A stretch of DNA of 64,000 bases from Cunninghamia lanceolata (GCA_027924645.1 BSBN01000037.1:1550001-1614000), one strand, 5' to 3'. Counted from the stretch's first letter, positions 37,811-49,991 are shown. Translations and numbers: made by a program. The notes: generated by a model from the sequence alone, not told the origin.

Positions 37811-37939
37811 AGATCTGCAAGGTCTAATACTGACAGACAAAGGTTTCAAAAGAACTGCTATTATGTTCATGAAGAAAATGACAATGAAGGAGTAATAGAT
37901 GATGAATCAGAACTAGGAAGCAAATATGAAAATGAATGG

Positions 37940-38540
37940 GTGTTTATTGTCGTCAAGGAAGAAGATTCAATATCCTCTAAATCTGTCTATCACAAGGATG
38001 TGGAAAGAGCTTTGGCTGCTCAAGTAGAAGAAAAGGATGATTGGGTTATTGACAGTGGATGCTCTCACCATATGACTGGTGACAAGAATAAGTTCTTAGA
38101 TTTGGAAAGGTATGAAGGAGGAATGGTAAAGTTTGGTGACAATTCTGCTGGCAGAATCAGAGGTAGGGGAACTATTTCCTTTGATGGAAAGAGCAAAATA
38201 GGTAATGTACTATATGTTGAAGTATTGAAGCACAATCTTCTCAGTGTTGGTCAGTTAGTGGACAAAGGCTATGATCTCTGGTTCAAGAATAGAAAATGCA
38301 GAATCTTACAAGCTCCGGAACTGAAATTGCATCCGGTGCTCAAACAAAAGGTAATATCTTTCATCTGGTTGGTTCAAATAAAAGTTGTCTATTTGTTCAA
38401 GTTGATCAGAGTTGGTTATGGCATAGAAGAATGTGTCATGTAAATTTTGATAACATCATCAAGATAAGCAATATTCAGGCTGTAAGAGATCTTCCAAAAT
38501 TGGTGAAACCTACAAATAGTTTGTGCAAAGAATGTTAGCT
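37940..38540 (+). pseudogene. pol: Copia-H protease and gag-pre-integrase
   Basis: Protease active site DSG within WVIDSGCSHHMTG (about 38041-38080), the glycine-rich GRIRGRGTI flap region, and NVLYVEVLKHNLLSVGQL. A frameshift near 38330 moves reading into WHRRMCHVNFDNI, the gag-pre-integrase domain. A TAG at 38536-38538 follows KEC where CAG (Gln) is expected. Confidence 0.87.
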
Positions 38541-39485
38541 AGGTAAACAGAGCAGAGTCTCTTTCAAAAGCAAAGATCAATCCTCTACTGGATTGTTGGA
38601 ATTAGTACATACTGATCTCTGCGGTCTGACAAGAATCAAGAGTCTGCAAGGTGATAGATATTTCATGTTGCTAATTGATGACCATTCCAGGATGATGTGG
38701 GTTACCTTCCTAAAGAGAAATCAAAAGCCCTTGAGAAGTTCAAAATCTTCAAAGCTATGGTAGAGAATCAAACCGGATTAAAACTGAAGTGTCTAAGGTC
38801 TGATAGAGGTGGTGAATTTACATCTGGTGAGTTCATTGACTTTTGTGAGAAATAGGGTATAAGGAGACGGTTGTATGCTCCTAGGACTCCACAGCAGAAT
38901 GGAGTAGTTGAGAGAAAGAACCGGACCATCCAGGAAGTTGCCAGGACAATGATGTTGGAAGCAAATGTTCCTCAGATGTTTTGGAAAGAAGCTATCAGCA
39001 CTGCAGTCTACAATCTCAACTGAGTTCAAATCAGAAATAATACCAGTAAGACCCCCTATGAACTTTGGTTTGGCATCACTCCTACTGTGAGATATTTCAG
39101 AGTATTTGGTAGCAAGTGTTATATTAAAAGAGATGAAGATCTAGGAAAGTTTGATGCTAGAAGTGATGAAGGAATTTTCTTGGGTTACTCCGCTCAAAGC
39201 AAAGCATACCGGTGTTACAATACGAGACTGAGGAAGATGATCGAAAGTACTAATGTAAAAGTTGATGAAGGAATTGAGAAGCCCTCAAGGTTCTATGAAT
39301 GTGATGAAGATGATCAGAATGATCCTCTGGTGCAAGGAGCTCCTTCCTCCTCTGAAATTCAGATCCAGACTAATCCGGTAAATCAGGAAGAAGAAGTTTG
39401 TCTGAATGAGCCTGATCAAGAATTAGAAGTGCAAGAAACTCCCAAAGTTTCAAGGTATGTAACTCTAAATCACTCTGAAGATTAG
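38541..39485 (+). pseudogene. pol: Copia-H integrase
   Basis: All three catalytic blocks of D,D-35-E can be read: HTDLCG (about 38608), LRSDRGGEF (about 38795) and PQQNGVVERKN (about 38889). The C-terminal part includes YELWFGITPTVRYFRVFG and the GIFLGYS motif of copia integrases. Stops at 38853-38855 and 39021-39023 and a frameshift near 38710 break the frame. The linker ends at a TAG at 39483-39485. Confidence 0.88.
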
Positions 39486-40316
39486 ATCATAGGTGACAAA
39501 AGTAAAGGGGTACAAACAAGAAGAAGAATTGCTCAAGATTCAAATGGATACTGTCTGATTTCAAAGATTGAACCTAAGACAATAAATGAAGCTTGCAATG
39601 ATGAAAACTAGACCAAAGTAATGGAGGAAGAATTGATGCAAATTGAGAAAATTCGTACTTGGGATCTTGTTCCTAGACCTAGAGACAGGAATGTGATTGG
39701 AACCAAATGGGTCTTCCAGAACAAACTGAATGAAGCTGGTGAAGTAATCAGAAACAAAGCTAGATTGGTCTGCAAAGGCTACTCTCAAATAGAAGGAATT
39801 GATTTTGAAGAAACCTTTGCTCATGTGGCAAGAATTGAAGCAGTCAGATTATTTCTTGCATTTGCTACTTTTAAAGACTTCAAGGTATATCAGATGGATG
39901 TCAAGTCTGCCTTCCTAAATGGTGATCTGGAAGAAGAAGTTTACATTGAACAACCGGATGGATTTCAATTGTCTGATAATGATGATATGGTCTGCAAGTT
40001 GAAGAAAGCTTTGTATGGATTGAAGCAAGCCCCAAGAGCATGGTATGAAAGGTTGGATAAGCATCTTGTGTAGATTGGATTCAACAAAGGTACTGCTGAT
40101 AGTAACTTATATTTCAAAATTGATCATGAAAACATTTTGATTGTTGAAGTGTTTGTGGATGATATCATTTTTGGAGGAAGAGATAGTATGTGCAAAACTT
40201 TTACAAATCAGATGAAAAGTGAGTTTGAAATGTCTATGCTTGGTGAAATGAATTTCTTCTTGGGTCTACAAATTACTTAAACAAAGAAAGGGATCTTCAT
40301 TTCTCAGACCAAATAT
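39486..40316 (+). pseudogene. pol: Copia-H reverse transcriptase
   Basis: Contains [55 protein letters not shown] and the catalytic FVDDIIFG (about 40152), all in copia order. In-frame stops at 39609-39611 (TAG for Trp), 40071-40073 (TAG for Gln) and 40278-40280 (TAA for Gln) are single transitions from the expected codon. No frameshift is evident across the domain. Confidence 0.9.
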
Positions 40317-41104
40317 GTGAAAGAATTGTTGAGGAAATTTGGTATGGAAGATTCAAAGCCAATGAACACTCTTATGGCAACTAGATGTAAGTTGAGCAAA
40401 GATGATGACTCTCCAAAGGCAGATCAGATAAAGTATAGATCAATGATTGGTGGATTGTTGTATCTCACTCAGACTAGACCAGATATAATGCAGGCTGTTG
40501 GTCTTGTGGCAAGATTCCAGGCTGATCCTAGAGAATCTCATGTTATGGCAATCAAAAGAATTTTTAGGTACTTGAAAGGAACAGTTGAGTATGGTCTATG
40601 GTACCCTAGAGATTCGGATTTCTCTCTTCATGCTTACACAGATGCAGATCGGGTAGGAGATGTGGATGACCGGAAGAGCACCAGTGGTGGAGCATTCTTT
40701 TTAAGTAAGAGATTGGTTTTTTGGCTAAGCAAGAAATAAGATGCAATATCTCTGTCTACAACTAAAGCAGAATACATTGTAGCAGCAGGTAGTTGCACTC
40801 AAATCTTATGGATGAAGCAGATGCTAAGAGACATTAAAGTTGAATATGAGAAGCCTATCACAATTTTCTATGATAATTCAAGTGCAATTAATATTTCTAA
40901 GAATCTGGTATTGCATTCTAAGACTAAGCACATATCTATCAAGTTTCACTTTTTGAGAGAACAAGTGAACAAGGAAGAAGTTAGATTGGAGTATGTACCC
41001 TTCAAGGATTAGATTGCAGATATCTTCACTAAACCTCTTCCCAAGGACTCTTTTGAATATCTCCGGGAGAAGTTAGGGGTCATGGCCCCTCCGGTGATGA
41101 ACTA
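40317..41104 (+). pseudogene. pol: Copia-H RNase H and pol C-terminus
   Basis: Reads GGLLYLTQTRPDIMQAVGLV, then the RNase H core YTDADRVGDVDDRKSTSGG, TTKAEYIVAAG and NSSAINISKN, to the conserved tail ADIFTKPLPKDSF. TAA at 40737-40739 and TAG at 41010-41012 stand where Gln is expected. The normal stop is TAG at 41103-41105. Confidence 0.9.
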
Positions 41105-41425
41105 GGATGCAGTGATGTGCATCAGTCCGGTGGATATCACAATCATATCTTGTGATCCGGATTGATGATGGGGAGCTGCTACTAAGGGGGAGCAGCTGGT
41201 ATGATTCTGATGTATTAGAATTGCAAGTATGAGCCCTTTGCGATTGATGTCAAAGGGGGAGAGAAGACATGTGAAAAACAAGTGTTTGATGATCAAAGGG
41301 GGAGCAGTAGAGGAAGAGAAGACATGTGAAAAGTTGTTGATAGGGGGAGCTATGACAGAAAGGAGAAGTTCTTGTCTTGATGGTTTTTCACATCATATGT
41401 TGCCATCAATGACAAAGGGGGAGAT
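41105..41425 (+). other. Copia-H 3' spacer with repeated purine tracts
   Basis: AAAGGGGGAG-type tracts occur near 41188, 41262, 41298, 41344 and 41414; the last (CAAAGGGGGAGAT, 41413-41425) adjoins the 3' LTR and is the polypurine tract. Such multiple tracts are known in Sire-type copia elements; this classification is tentative. Confidence 0.65.
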
Positions 41426-42680
41426 TGTTGCAAGTATGAGGTGAACCAGTGTTGTCATTGATGTCAACTTACTCATATTGCATTAGTAAGAAGATTTGGA
41501 TGAGTTGTGTGCTGTTGTTATTGAGGAAATCAGTCTCCATTTGGAATAGTGAAGAACAGTGATGAGAAGAAGGAAAATGTACTGTATAGGTTAAGAACCA
41601 GAAGATGCAGATTAAAGGGTTTGTAGATATGAGTCTTGAGATGCTTCAGCTAAGATTTCAGAGGTTCGCATGAAGATCTGAAGAAGTTGTGGCTGTCTGT
41701 GTGGAACCAGTTCCGGCAAGTGTTCAGAGGTGACAGAGGATCACAGAAAGGTCTGGTGAGGTCTGGAATTGTATTATCCTAATCTACAGATTGGAAGGAG
41801 TGTTTGGGATGTCCTTATGATGTGTCATCTCGAGTTGTGTATGATTTTGAGGTCTGGAAGTACCTTTTGCATTATGACAGTGGCGACAGACTGTGTTCTT
41901 GAAGTACCGAATGATGAAGAGAAGAATTCTGGTAAGCTGATGAAGTGCGGATGTTTTTGATGATTCAGGGAAGGTTATGATGTTCATTGGATCATATCTA
42001 GTTCGTGTTGGCAGTCCGCATTGAAGTTAGAGTTGGATTTGATGTTATGGCTACCAGTTGTTGGTGTTCTTCCTGTAACAGGCCGACCGGATGTTCTACA
42101 CACCTTGTGAATGTTATTGTGATGTTTGCCGACTTAGATGATTGTTCCTAAGTCGATGTCTTGTATAAATAAGTGTTTGAGAATTCATTTTGAAGTGTGG
42201 ATTGTGGGGATGAGTGTGGTATAGCGAAGAGAAGTGCGAAAGGCAGAGCAAGGGTTTTGGGCTTAAATGGAACTGATCCAGACATGGTAGAGATGTCATT
42301 CTCCAGTTCAAGATTGTGATTCTTATCACTTTGTAGACAGTGTGTCTCCTTGTAGGCAGTGTGCCTCTTTGTGAGCAGTGTGCTCGAGCAATGAGCCCTA
42401 ATTGGCATGTGCCATTCATTTTTTCTTATTCTTCTAACAGAGAATAATCCTTGGATTAATCACCCCATGGTTTTTCCCTTAATCGGGTTTTCCACGTCAA
42501 AATCTTGGTGTTCAATGTGTTGATGTTTATCTGCTCTTGTGTTTATGCATTATGCTTTCATGGATGGTTAATTGATATGCTGTTAACTAATAAAGAAGAA
42601 TCAAGTATTAGAAGTAAGAGCAAGTTTTTATACAACTGATTCACCCCCCCCCCTCTCAGTTGTATGCCCTAGATCCAACA
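41426..42680 (+). repeat. 3' LTR of Copia-H
   Basis: Matches the 5' LTR throughout. Its C-run before CTCTCAGTTGTATG is two bases longer. Confidence 0.92.
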
Positions 42681-42764
42681 TTCCCAAGGGAGGAATACTT
42701 AGTATTCACTTAGGATCTTAGAGACTTAACGTTTTAGGGGACTTATATGGGGTGATATGGGTCA

Positions 42765-43938
42765 ATATTTACTTTGAAGCATTTTTTGAGTTCTTCATGC
42801 ATAATAGTCTTTCTCCAAAAGCATATTTTTACTATAAAGCTTGTTTTGGTGCACAACCTAGTTTGATAGTCAATAATCTTCACTACAAGTTACCAACACT
42901 AGGCATTTTGTTCCTAGATTTAGATAATGTAATTGTTAAATATTGAAACACATTCCAACATGAGTCTTGTTGGTATATTTCATATGGAAGGTTGCAACAT
43001 TATGTTATATGCCTAAAAGAAGCTATTTTAAGCTTTTACAGTCAAATTTGGATAATGTACCTATTGTTTAATATTTGATGTTAGTCCCAAGAAGATTTGA
43101 AGGTGAAGGATCATGGCCTTTTGTCATCAACATCTTATCCTTGAAGAATCTACTATAAATAGAAGGTTAAGTTCCATTAGAGGGCGTAAAGCATCAATGT
43201 TATAGATCTAAATTGTATGTTTTAGGCTCTAAATTATGGTAATGGCCACATAGCCTACATGCATGTAATATTATATCAAGCATTCTTATTCATGAAATTT
43301 CTAATGACATATTATGTCAAAGCATGTGTGGTGGCATATATACTCATTGTTGAGTTTTATATAGCATCTATTATGTCAAAGCATTTGACAATAAACTAAT
43401 TGGCTCCATCTCATATATCTTCTAAATCTACTTTTATTGTGTACTTATGTTAAGTAATTTTGTTTCTATGTTTGAGCTACATGAATATATTGTCTTTCAA
43501 TTGCAACCTTTATTTATGACTACATCAAGTGGTACTAGAGCCCATTTATGGATAGGTTAGCATAGGGGTTGGAGGTAACCCATAATAGAAGCTTTTGCAT
43601 GTATTTATCTAGAGGTTATCCATAGGAGAATATGGTTAATAGAAGAATAGGTGGTAGAAATTAGAGATGACAACAAGATGAGAGTGATGATTGAAGGGAG
43701 TAGCATTATGGTGAACTAGCTAGCATTTAGAGAGCTATTGAAGCAAGGTTGGGAGCCCTTGAGACTGTGCAAAAGCAAGGAATGATTATAGTTGAGGATG
43801 CCAATGATAATGAGAGACTAGTTTAGGAACCATGTAGTGATGAAGCATTTTAGATTGTTTGTGGGACATATCTCAAAGGTGACATAGATATTGTGAAGAT
43901 TCTTCATGGAGAGTGTATTCCACCTTGCAAACCTATAG
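42765..43938 (+). mobile_element. Truncated LTR retrotransposon: 5' LTR end, primer site and gag start
   Basis: A TATA-like TATAAATA at 43154-43161, then about 370 bp later TGGTACTAGAGCCC (43530-43543), a near match to the initiator-tRNA-Met primer site. Downstream a broken frame reads ELASIRAIEARLGALETVQK (about 43713-43780), like the N-terminus of some plant gag proteins. No 3' part was found; the inverted-repeat element at 43939 cuts it off. Confidence 0.45.
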
Positions 43939-44061
43939 TGGTAGCAAGGGTGGAGTGTAATGTTGCAAGTGTGTTAACAAAAACTCTTACCTTTTACCTT
44001 AAATTTTATATATATTTACATGTCAAAGTATTAATATTTAATAATAAATATAAATATAAAT
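43939..44061 (+). repeat. Left terminal inverted repeat
   Basis: Pairs with 56631-56755 in inverted orientation; divergence is moderate and similarity fades in AT-rich sequence. Confidence 0.65.
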
Positions 44062-44799
44062 ATATGAAATACAAATGAAATCATTTTTTCTTTTTGGCAT
44101 TATATTTTTGTAAAATTAAAAGTTTTATAATACATTAATAGTAAAAAAGAAGATAAACAATATTTAAAAGTAACATCTAATCTATCCATTGATATAATTT
44201 ATATTGAAAAAAGATAAAATGAGAAAAAAATAGGCAGTCAGTGACAAAGCAATATTTTTAAGAATGCAAAAAATGATTCAAGGGCAGAGCACCCTTACAA
44301 CATTATACAGGGGAAGAAGAAGGTTTTCTACGGGGGCGGGGCTCCCCCTCCGCATCCTCAAGATGAAGAGGGCTAGCAAACAGTGAAGAGTAGAAGGCAG
44401 CAGAGGGGAGCTAGGGCAGAGGCAACAGCAAGAGTAACAGATCAAGCCAGGGAGGCAGGAATATGTGCTATCCCAATAACCTCAACAACCCCAACATTTG
44501 TAACTAGAGCAAACTGCACCACTCTAGGCCGGGAAAGAAGATGAAGTGCTCGACAACCCCCTGTTGTCTCCTATCCTTCCTATCCAAGACAAGGATACGC
44601 AGAGGATTTTTCAAAACCGGCCGCTAGGCTCATTCATACAAAGGAAAATTCCCATACAGGCAGCATATCAAATTTCAGGGCTCCCCACCATTGGCAAATC
44701 TCTAAAAGCCCTAAATTCAGCAACTTAGCTTCTAACACTCTTTGGAAGGGCTTAGACTAGGCAACACTTCGTGAATGGGCAAACCCTAGAACCCCTGGG

Positions 44800-46335
44800 T
44801 CAAGACCAAAAATAAGTTCAATATATCATCAAAAATCTGAGGCCATGGAAAAGAAAGTATCAATCGATATCAAAAATATCTACACAGATCATCTGTGGAT
44901 GCATTGTAAAACCCACAGTTTTTATATTCGATGGTGTGGGATAGGGCAGCCTGTGAAGGAAATTGTAGAATGGGTCCAAACCCTCTACAAAGACCAAGTA
45001 AGTATCACTATCACTTTTGAATAATTCATATTCATTGTCTGCAAGAGTGCAAACCTAAAAAAAGAAATTTTAAATAGCAGAATCTTGTTTTACAAAGGGC
45101 ATAATTTTGAGTACTTAGACTGGATACCTAATTTCAACCCCAGTAAATTGAAACCTAAAGTAGCTAGGTGGGTCAAGTTGCCAAATCTCCCGGTCGAGCT
45201 TATCCATAGTAAAATCTTAAGGGAGATAGGGAATCACCTGGGAGAGTTCATGGGAATAGAAGAGGATTTCTTATCCAATTCAGATGTTCTCTTGTTAGTA
45301 AAATTGGATATAGGTATGGAAACCCTCAAACCTCTTGAAATTAATATTAACTAATCCAATTACTGTATTAAGCCAGTATTTCATAAGGATCCTCCCCACA
45401 GGAATTGTATCAACAGGATACCAAAAACACATACTAATAAGAATCCCAAACCTCAGTCATCAGAGGTAAACATTAGATTCAATAAAAACAAAGGTAGATT
45501 TATAGTGGATTACCAAAGGACTAGCCCTCCTTCCCTCAAACAACACCATAGTGGTAGAAGAGAGTTAACCAAACAAAATCAGAACCTAAGTATGGTAACA
45601 GCTCAGCCCAGTAAATGCTCCAAACCCTCTCAAAATTACAAAAAGAATACACAGAGGCAGAGTCAAGAAGTTACTATACATAATATGAACCTCACACAGG
45701 GAATATCAGATAAAGGAACACTAGTAGCGGCTGAGACTACAAAGAAAAGTTATGAACCCCAGATAGGCAAGGTCAAGATGGAGCTTGAGGAGGGGGAAGT
45801 TCCTGTAGAAGAGATTTATAATAATAACCCCCAAGTGGGGGGAGGAAGTACAGATCCAGAGGTTTCAGAAACATGAGAATGGGTCCCAAACACTTATGAA
45901 ACGGAGGAGAAACATAAAGAGAATGAGAATCATAAGAAACCCATAGATAAGGTCAGTCATAGCAATCTAGAGGAGATCTGTAATGAGATCCTAGACAATG
46001 CAATAGAGGAAGTAGTAATTGAAGAGGCGAACAAAGAAAAGGAAATACTTATCACCAAGATCATGGAACTAGAAGAACTAGAGTCAAGACAGGAGAATGG
46101 TAAAGAGGTCCCAAAAGAGCAAGGAGACAGAGAGGTGGAGGAAGCAGACCCATGGCTGGGAATCACCATAACTGATTTCAGTAAAGAAACCCCAGACTGT
46201 GCTAAAAGTAATAAAAGAAGGGGTAGAAAATCACTACTGGTACTAAGAGAGAAAGCAGGCGAGGCAATAGATCAGACTAAGATCACCACACTGTTTAATG
46301 TAGGGAAGGGGAAGGGCCTTCCCATGGCACCATGA
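44800..46335 (+). pseudogene. LINE ORF1 (DUF4283 nucleic-acid-binding protein)
   Basis: One frame can be followed from about 44800 to TGA at 46333-46335 with in-frame stops near 45022, 45352 and 45874. The DUF4283 core reads ILFYKGHNFEYLDWIPNFNP and then ARWVKLPNLPVELI (about 45079-45195). The C-terminal half is charged and low in complexity, with a Glu-rich segment LEEGEVPVEE and a basic SNKRRGRKS near the end. Plant L1 ORF1 proteins bind the element RNA; a zinc knuckle, usual at the end of the domain, was not seen. The stop overlaps the ORF2 start as ATGA. Confidence 0.72.
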
Positions 46336-47050
46336 GAGTATATACTTGGAATGTTAGGGGTCTCAACGCCCCTAACAAACAACAAATCATAAAACATTGT
46401 ATAACCAACACAAAACCAGACATACTAATGATCTAAGAAACCAAACTAAATAAAGAAGAGATAGACACTCTAAATAGGAAGCTAGGAATATGGGAACTAG
46501 TAGGAGTCCCAGCAGAAGGTACCTTGGAAGTCTTGGGGTAATCTGGGATCCTAGAATGGTTTCATTTTCAGTAATAAGTTGTAAAAAGAACTGGATGGTG
46601 GGGATCGTGAAAAGCATTTGTAGCAATCTACACTTCTTTCTTATTAACATTTATGGCCCTTCCCAGAACTAGGACAAGAGATTAGTCTGGACAGAAATAG
46701 ATCAATTCTTGGGAACTTTACAAGATCAGGTTTGTATTATGGACAGAGATTTCAATGCGATCTTGGACCCCAAAGAAAAGTCGGAAGGATCTGTTAGGTT
46801 GTCCACAGTAGCAATTGACTTTAAGGATTGGGTTCATAGGAACAATTTAATGGAAATCAAAACTATACAGGAAGGTTTTATGTGGAACAACAGAAGGAAG
46901 GGCTTTAGCAACATTGTAGAAAAATTGGATAGATTCCCGGTCAGGGGCAATTGGGCTCAACTCTCTTCTATTCTAACGGCTGAGATCTTACCATACTCGG
47001 GCTCCGATCACTACCCAGTCCAACTAAGTATATTAGAAGATTGCCAACCT
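46332..47050 (+). pseudogene. LINE ORF2: AP-like endonuclease domain
   Basis: Starts at ATG 46332, overlapping the ORF1 stop by one codon. Endonuclease signatures in order: YTWNVRGLNAPN (start), ETKLNKEE after a TAA at about 46435 where Gln is expected, NIYGPSQN (46650-46673), DRDFNAILDP (46743) and SDHYPVQLS (47003). This domain nicks target DNA in LINE insertion. A frameshift near 46520 and a stop near 46672 break it. Confidence 0.82.
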
Positions 47051-49100
47051 AAACGCTGCCCCTTCAAATTTGAACAAATGTGGGTCAAAGATAATAACCT
47101 TTTAACCCTAATTGAGAAATGGTGGAAAGAAACTAGAGTTTCTGGTTCTAATCTTTTCTGTGTAGTATCCAAATTAAAAACTATCAAATGTAAGCTTCTT
47201 ATTTGGAATAAAACCAACTTTGGCAATATCTTTGAAGTCAAATCTAAGCTAGAAGAGGAACTTGAAAACCTCAATAGAAGTGTGATAACTAAAGGTATGG
47301 ACACAGAATCATATGCAAAGGAAAAAATAACTGAAAATTGAATATGAAGATATCCTAGCCAAAGAAGAAATCTTTTGGCAACAAAAGTCCAGAGAGACAT
47401 GGCTGGAAGCGGGTGATAAGAACACTAAGTTCTTCCATAACAGCATGAGAGCACATAGAAATATAAATAGAATCTTTAAAATTAAAGATGCGAATAATGT
47501 TTGGATCAAAGATCCTCAACAAATCGCATATGAAATGGTTAGGTACTTTGAGGATATTCTTAACAATCAGGAAGGATCTAATTGGCTACACCAACAAGCC
47601 ATACTAAAAGATATTCCAAGGATTATCTCAGAGGATCAAAACAAAGACCTCAATGGCAAATTTACCAAAACTGAGATTGAACTAGCAATCTCTCTTATGC
47701 AACCGGACAAAGCTCCAGGACCATATGGCTTCCCAGCCTTCTTCTTTCAGAAATGCTGGCACTTCTTAGGAGATGAAATAGTCGATGCTTTAGAAGGGGT
47801 AAGAAATTTGGGCAGCCTTCTAAAAGAAGTAAATAATACTTTTCTCTCTCATACAAAAAAAAGAGAATCCAGAAAATCTGGGAGATTTGCGGCCTATTTC
47901 TCTTTGTAATACTATATATAAGATCCTCACTAAAACCTTAGCTAACATGATTCAGACAGTTCTACCAGACATCATAAGTGAAGAGCAAACAGGGTTTGTC
48001 CTAGGACGATCCATATTTGACAGAATTATTATAGCCCAAGAAGCCATTCATACCTTACAGCAAAATAAAAAGCCTAGTATGCTAATTAAATTAGATATTA
48101 GTAAAGCCTACGACAAGGTTGACTAGTGTTTCCTTTGCAAAACTTTAGAAGCTTTTGGATTTTCTTAACAATGGATAAACCTCATTTATGCATGCATTTC
48201 TAACCCCAAGTTTTCAGTTTTAGTCAATGGGATCCCTGAAGGCTTTTTTAGTATATCAAGAGGATTGAGACAAGGGGACCCTATCTCCCCTTTTCTCTTT
48301 ATCATAATGGCAGAAGTTCTAGGGAGGATGATCACCAAGGCAAGGGTAGAAGGTAAGATTCAAGGAATCAAAATCACTTCGGGTGTAGATCCTACAACTC
48401 ATCAACACTTTGTTGACGATACTATGCTCTTTGGTATGGGATCCATCGAAGAAGCTAAGGCATTCAAAGAAATCTTGGACTCTTACTATATGGTCTCTAG
48501 ACAAGAGGTTAATGCTGATAAATCAACAATTTATTTTTTCAATATAGAGCTGGAAACTGAAAGGGAAATCTACAGAATTCTATCTTTTAAAAGAGGGGAG
48601 ATGCCCTATAAATATTTGGGTATACCTTTGGGTATAAGAAACATGACTAATGCTCTCTGGGACCATATCACTTCCAAGATCAAGAATAGAGTAGAATCTT
48701 GGAAAGGCAAGTGGCTCTCCTTAGTAGGCAAAGTGACAATGTTACAATCGGTTCTCTCAGTTATCCCAATCTTCCAATTATCCTGTATGAATCTTCCAAT
48801 AGGTAAACGGGATGAAATCAACAAAATTCTAAGAACTTTCCTATGGCAAGGTTTGGAGGATAAAAATAAAATGGCACTTGTGGCTTGGGATAAGATTTGT
48901 AGACCAAAAGAGGAAGGTGGCCTGGGCTTAAAAAAATTCAGAGAACAGAGTAAGGTTTTAGGTGCTAAACGTGTATGGAAAATGTATCAGTAACCTGATT
49001 CAAAGTGGGTTAAAATCCTTAGAAACAAATATCTTAGAGGGGAGGAACTGACATTCATTTTTAGAATGGCTAACCCACCTAAAGGATCTTGGCTCTAGAA
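47051..49100 (+). pseudogene. LINE ORF2: reverse transcriptase domain
   Basis: RT motifs in order: MQPDKAPGPYGFPAFFFQKCW (about 47697-47759), LRPISLCNTIYKILTKTLAN (47886), EEQTGFVLGRSIFDRI (47980), KLDISKAYDKVD (48085), RGLRQGDPISPFLFI (48261), HQHFVDDTMLF (48400) with the catalytic FVDD, and KYLGIPLG (48610). Frameshifts near 47340 and 47880 and stops at 48124-48126 (expected Trp) and near 48168 disable it. Confidence 0.87.
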
Positions 49101-49900
49101 TTTTATGATGGATTGCAGGAAGCTCATAATGGACAAACTGACCTAGAGTTTAGGAGTCGGTAACCGAGCACTTTTATGGGATGACTCGTGGGGGGGTATG
49201 AGGCAATAAGCAACATGGATAACTTAGAGAATGCCAAAAAGATCCTAGAGTCCCATTGGGGGAAATATGTAAAAGACTATATTGATTTCCCCAATCATGA
49301 GGAGAATAAGGGGTGGAAATGGAAAACCCTAGATAATATGAACATTCTAGATAATGAGAAAAGGATACTACTGGATATCCTTAACAAAAGGAGGGTATCT
49401 CTCAAAGGAGACTTAGATAGATTAGTCTGGGATGGGGCTAAATCAGGAAATTATAAGACCAAGGATGGTTACAAAACTTTAATCAAACAACAACTAAGAC
49501 CAAAATTGGAGTTACCATTGAGACTGTGTTGGGATAAAAACTGTCTCCCAAAGGCTGGGCTATTTGCTTGGATGGCCTTGCAGAAAAAAATCCTAACTAT
49601 GGATAGGTTCACCAAGATGGGATATGAGGGGCCTAGTAGATGTTCCCTTTGTGAAGAGGACCTAGAAATAGCAGACCATATTCTCCTCAACTGTAAATTC
49701 TCTAATAAATGTTGGAATTGATTAAGTAATAAGATGGGATGGATTACTGCCATGCCTAATAACATTCTGAACCTTTTCCAATGTTGGCTCGAGACTCACA
49801 AACAAAGCATCTACCATATGCTATGGACAATTTCCCCTTCGATCATGGTTTGGGAGCTGTGGAAAGAAAGAAATAGAAGAGTCTATAAAGACAGTAAAAT
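49101..49900 (+). pseudogene. LINE ORF2: zinc-binding reverse-transcriptase C-terminal region (zf-RVT)
   Basis: Open from 49188 to 49721 and includes LPKAGLFAWMALQKKILTMD followed by the Cys/His cluster CSLCEEDLEIADHILLNC (about 49641-49695), typical of the zf-RVT region of plant L1 elements. After a stop at 49719, IYHMLWTIFPSIMVWELWKE continues toward the RNase H domain. Confidence 0.8.
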
Positions 49901-49991
49901 GACTTTTGGATAGCTAATTATTAAAATTGAGGCCGTTATTATAGAAATTATCAATAGTAGGATTCTAAATAACTCCAAAAAAGAATCCACA

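Larger units (their letters stand above)
35630..42680 (+). mobile_element. Copia-H: nearly complete Ty1/copia retrotransposon
   Basis: 7,051 bp with LTRs 35630-36890 and 41426-42680, ends TGTTGCAAG...GATCCAACA, and target duplication TTCCC at 35625-35629 and 42681-42685. Complete domain order: gag, zinc knuckle, protease, integrase, RT, RNase H, then a spacer with several AAAGGGGGAG motifs before the 3' LTR. The LTRs are very similar, so it is the youngest full-length copia here. About ten nonsense codons and three frameshifts make it non-autonomous. Confidence 0.95.
29917..42764 (+). mobile_element. Element G: non-autonomous Tat/Ogre-like LTR retrotransposon
   Basis: LTRs 29917-31391 and 34223-42764 (the latter minus Copia-H) have matching lengths, about 1475 and 1486 bp, starting TGATGCACCAAG and ending TGGGTCA. 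The site after the 5' LTR resembles the Tat/Ogre primer site, and a purine tract AAAAGGGGAAGAGGGAAAG precedes the 3' LTR near 34192-34210, which fixes plus orientation. The 2.8 kb interior has no gag or pol; its only ORF-like sequence is antisense. The flanks TCTAG and ATATT do not match, so no target duplication is present. Confidence 0.78.
34223..42764 (+). repeat. 3' LTR of element G, split by Copia-H
   Basis: 34223-35629 continues at 42686-42764 (AAGGGAGGAATACTTAGTAT), as in the 5' LTR at 31310-31391. Copia-H and one copy of TTCCC separate the halves. Confidence 0.8.
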
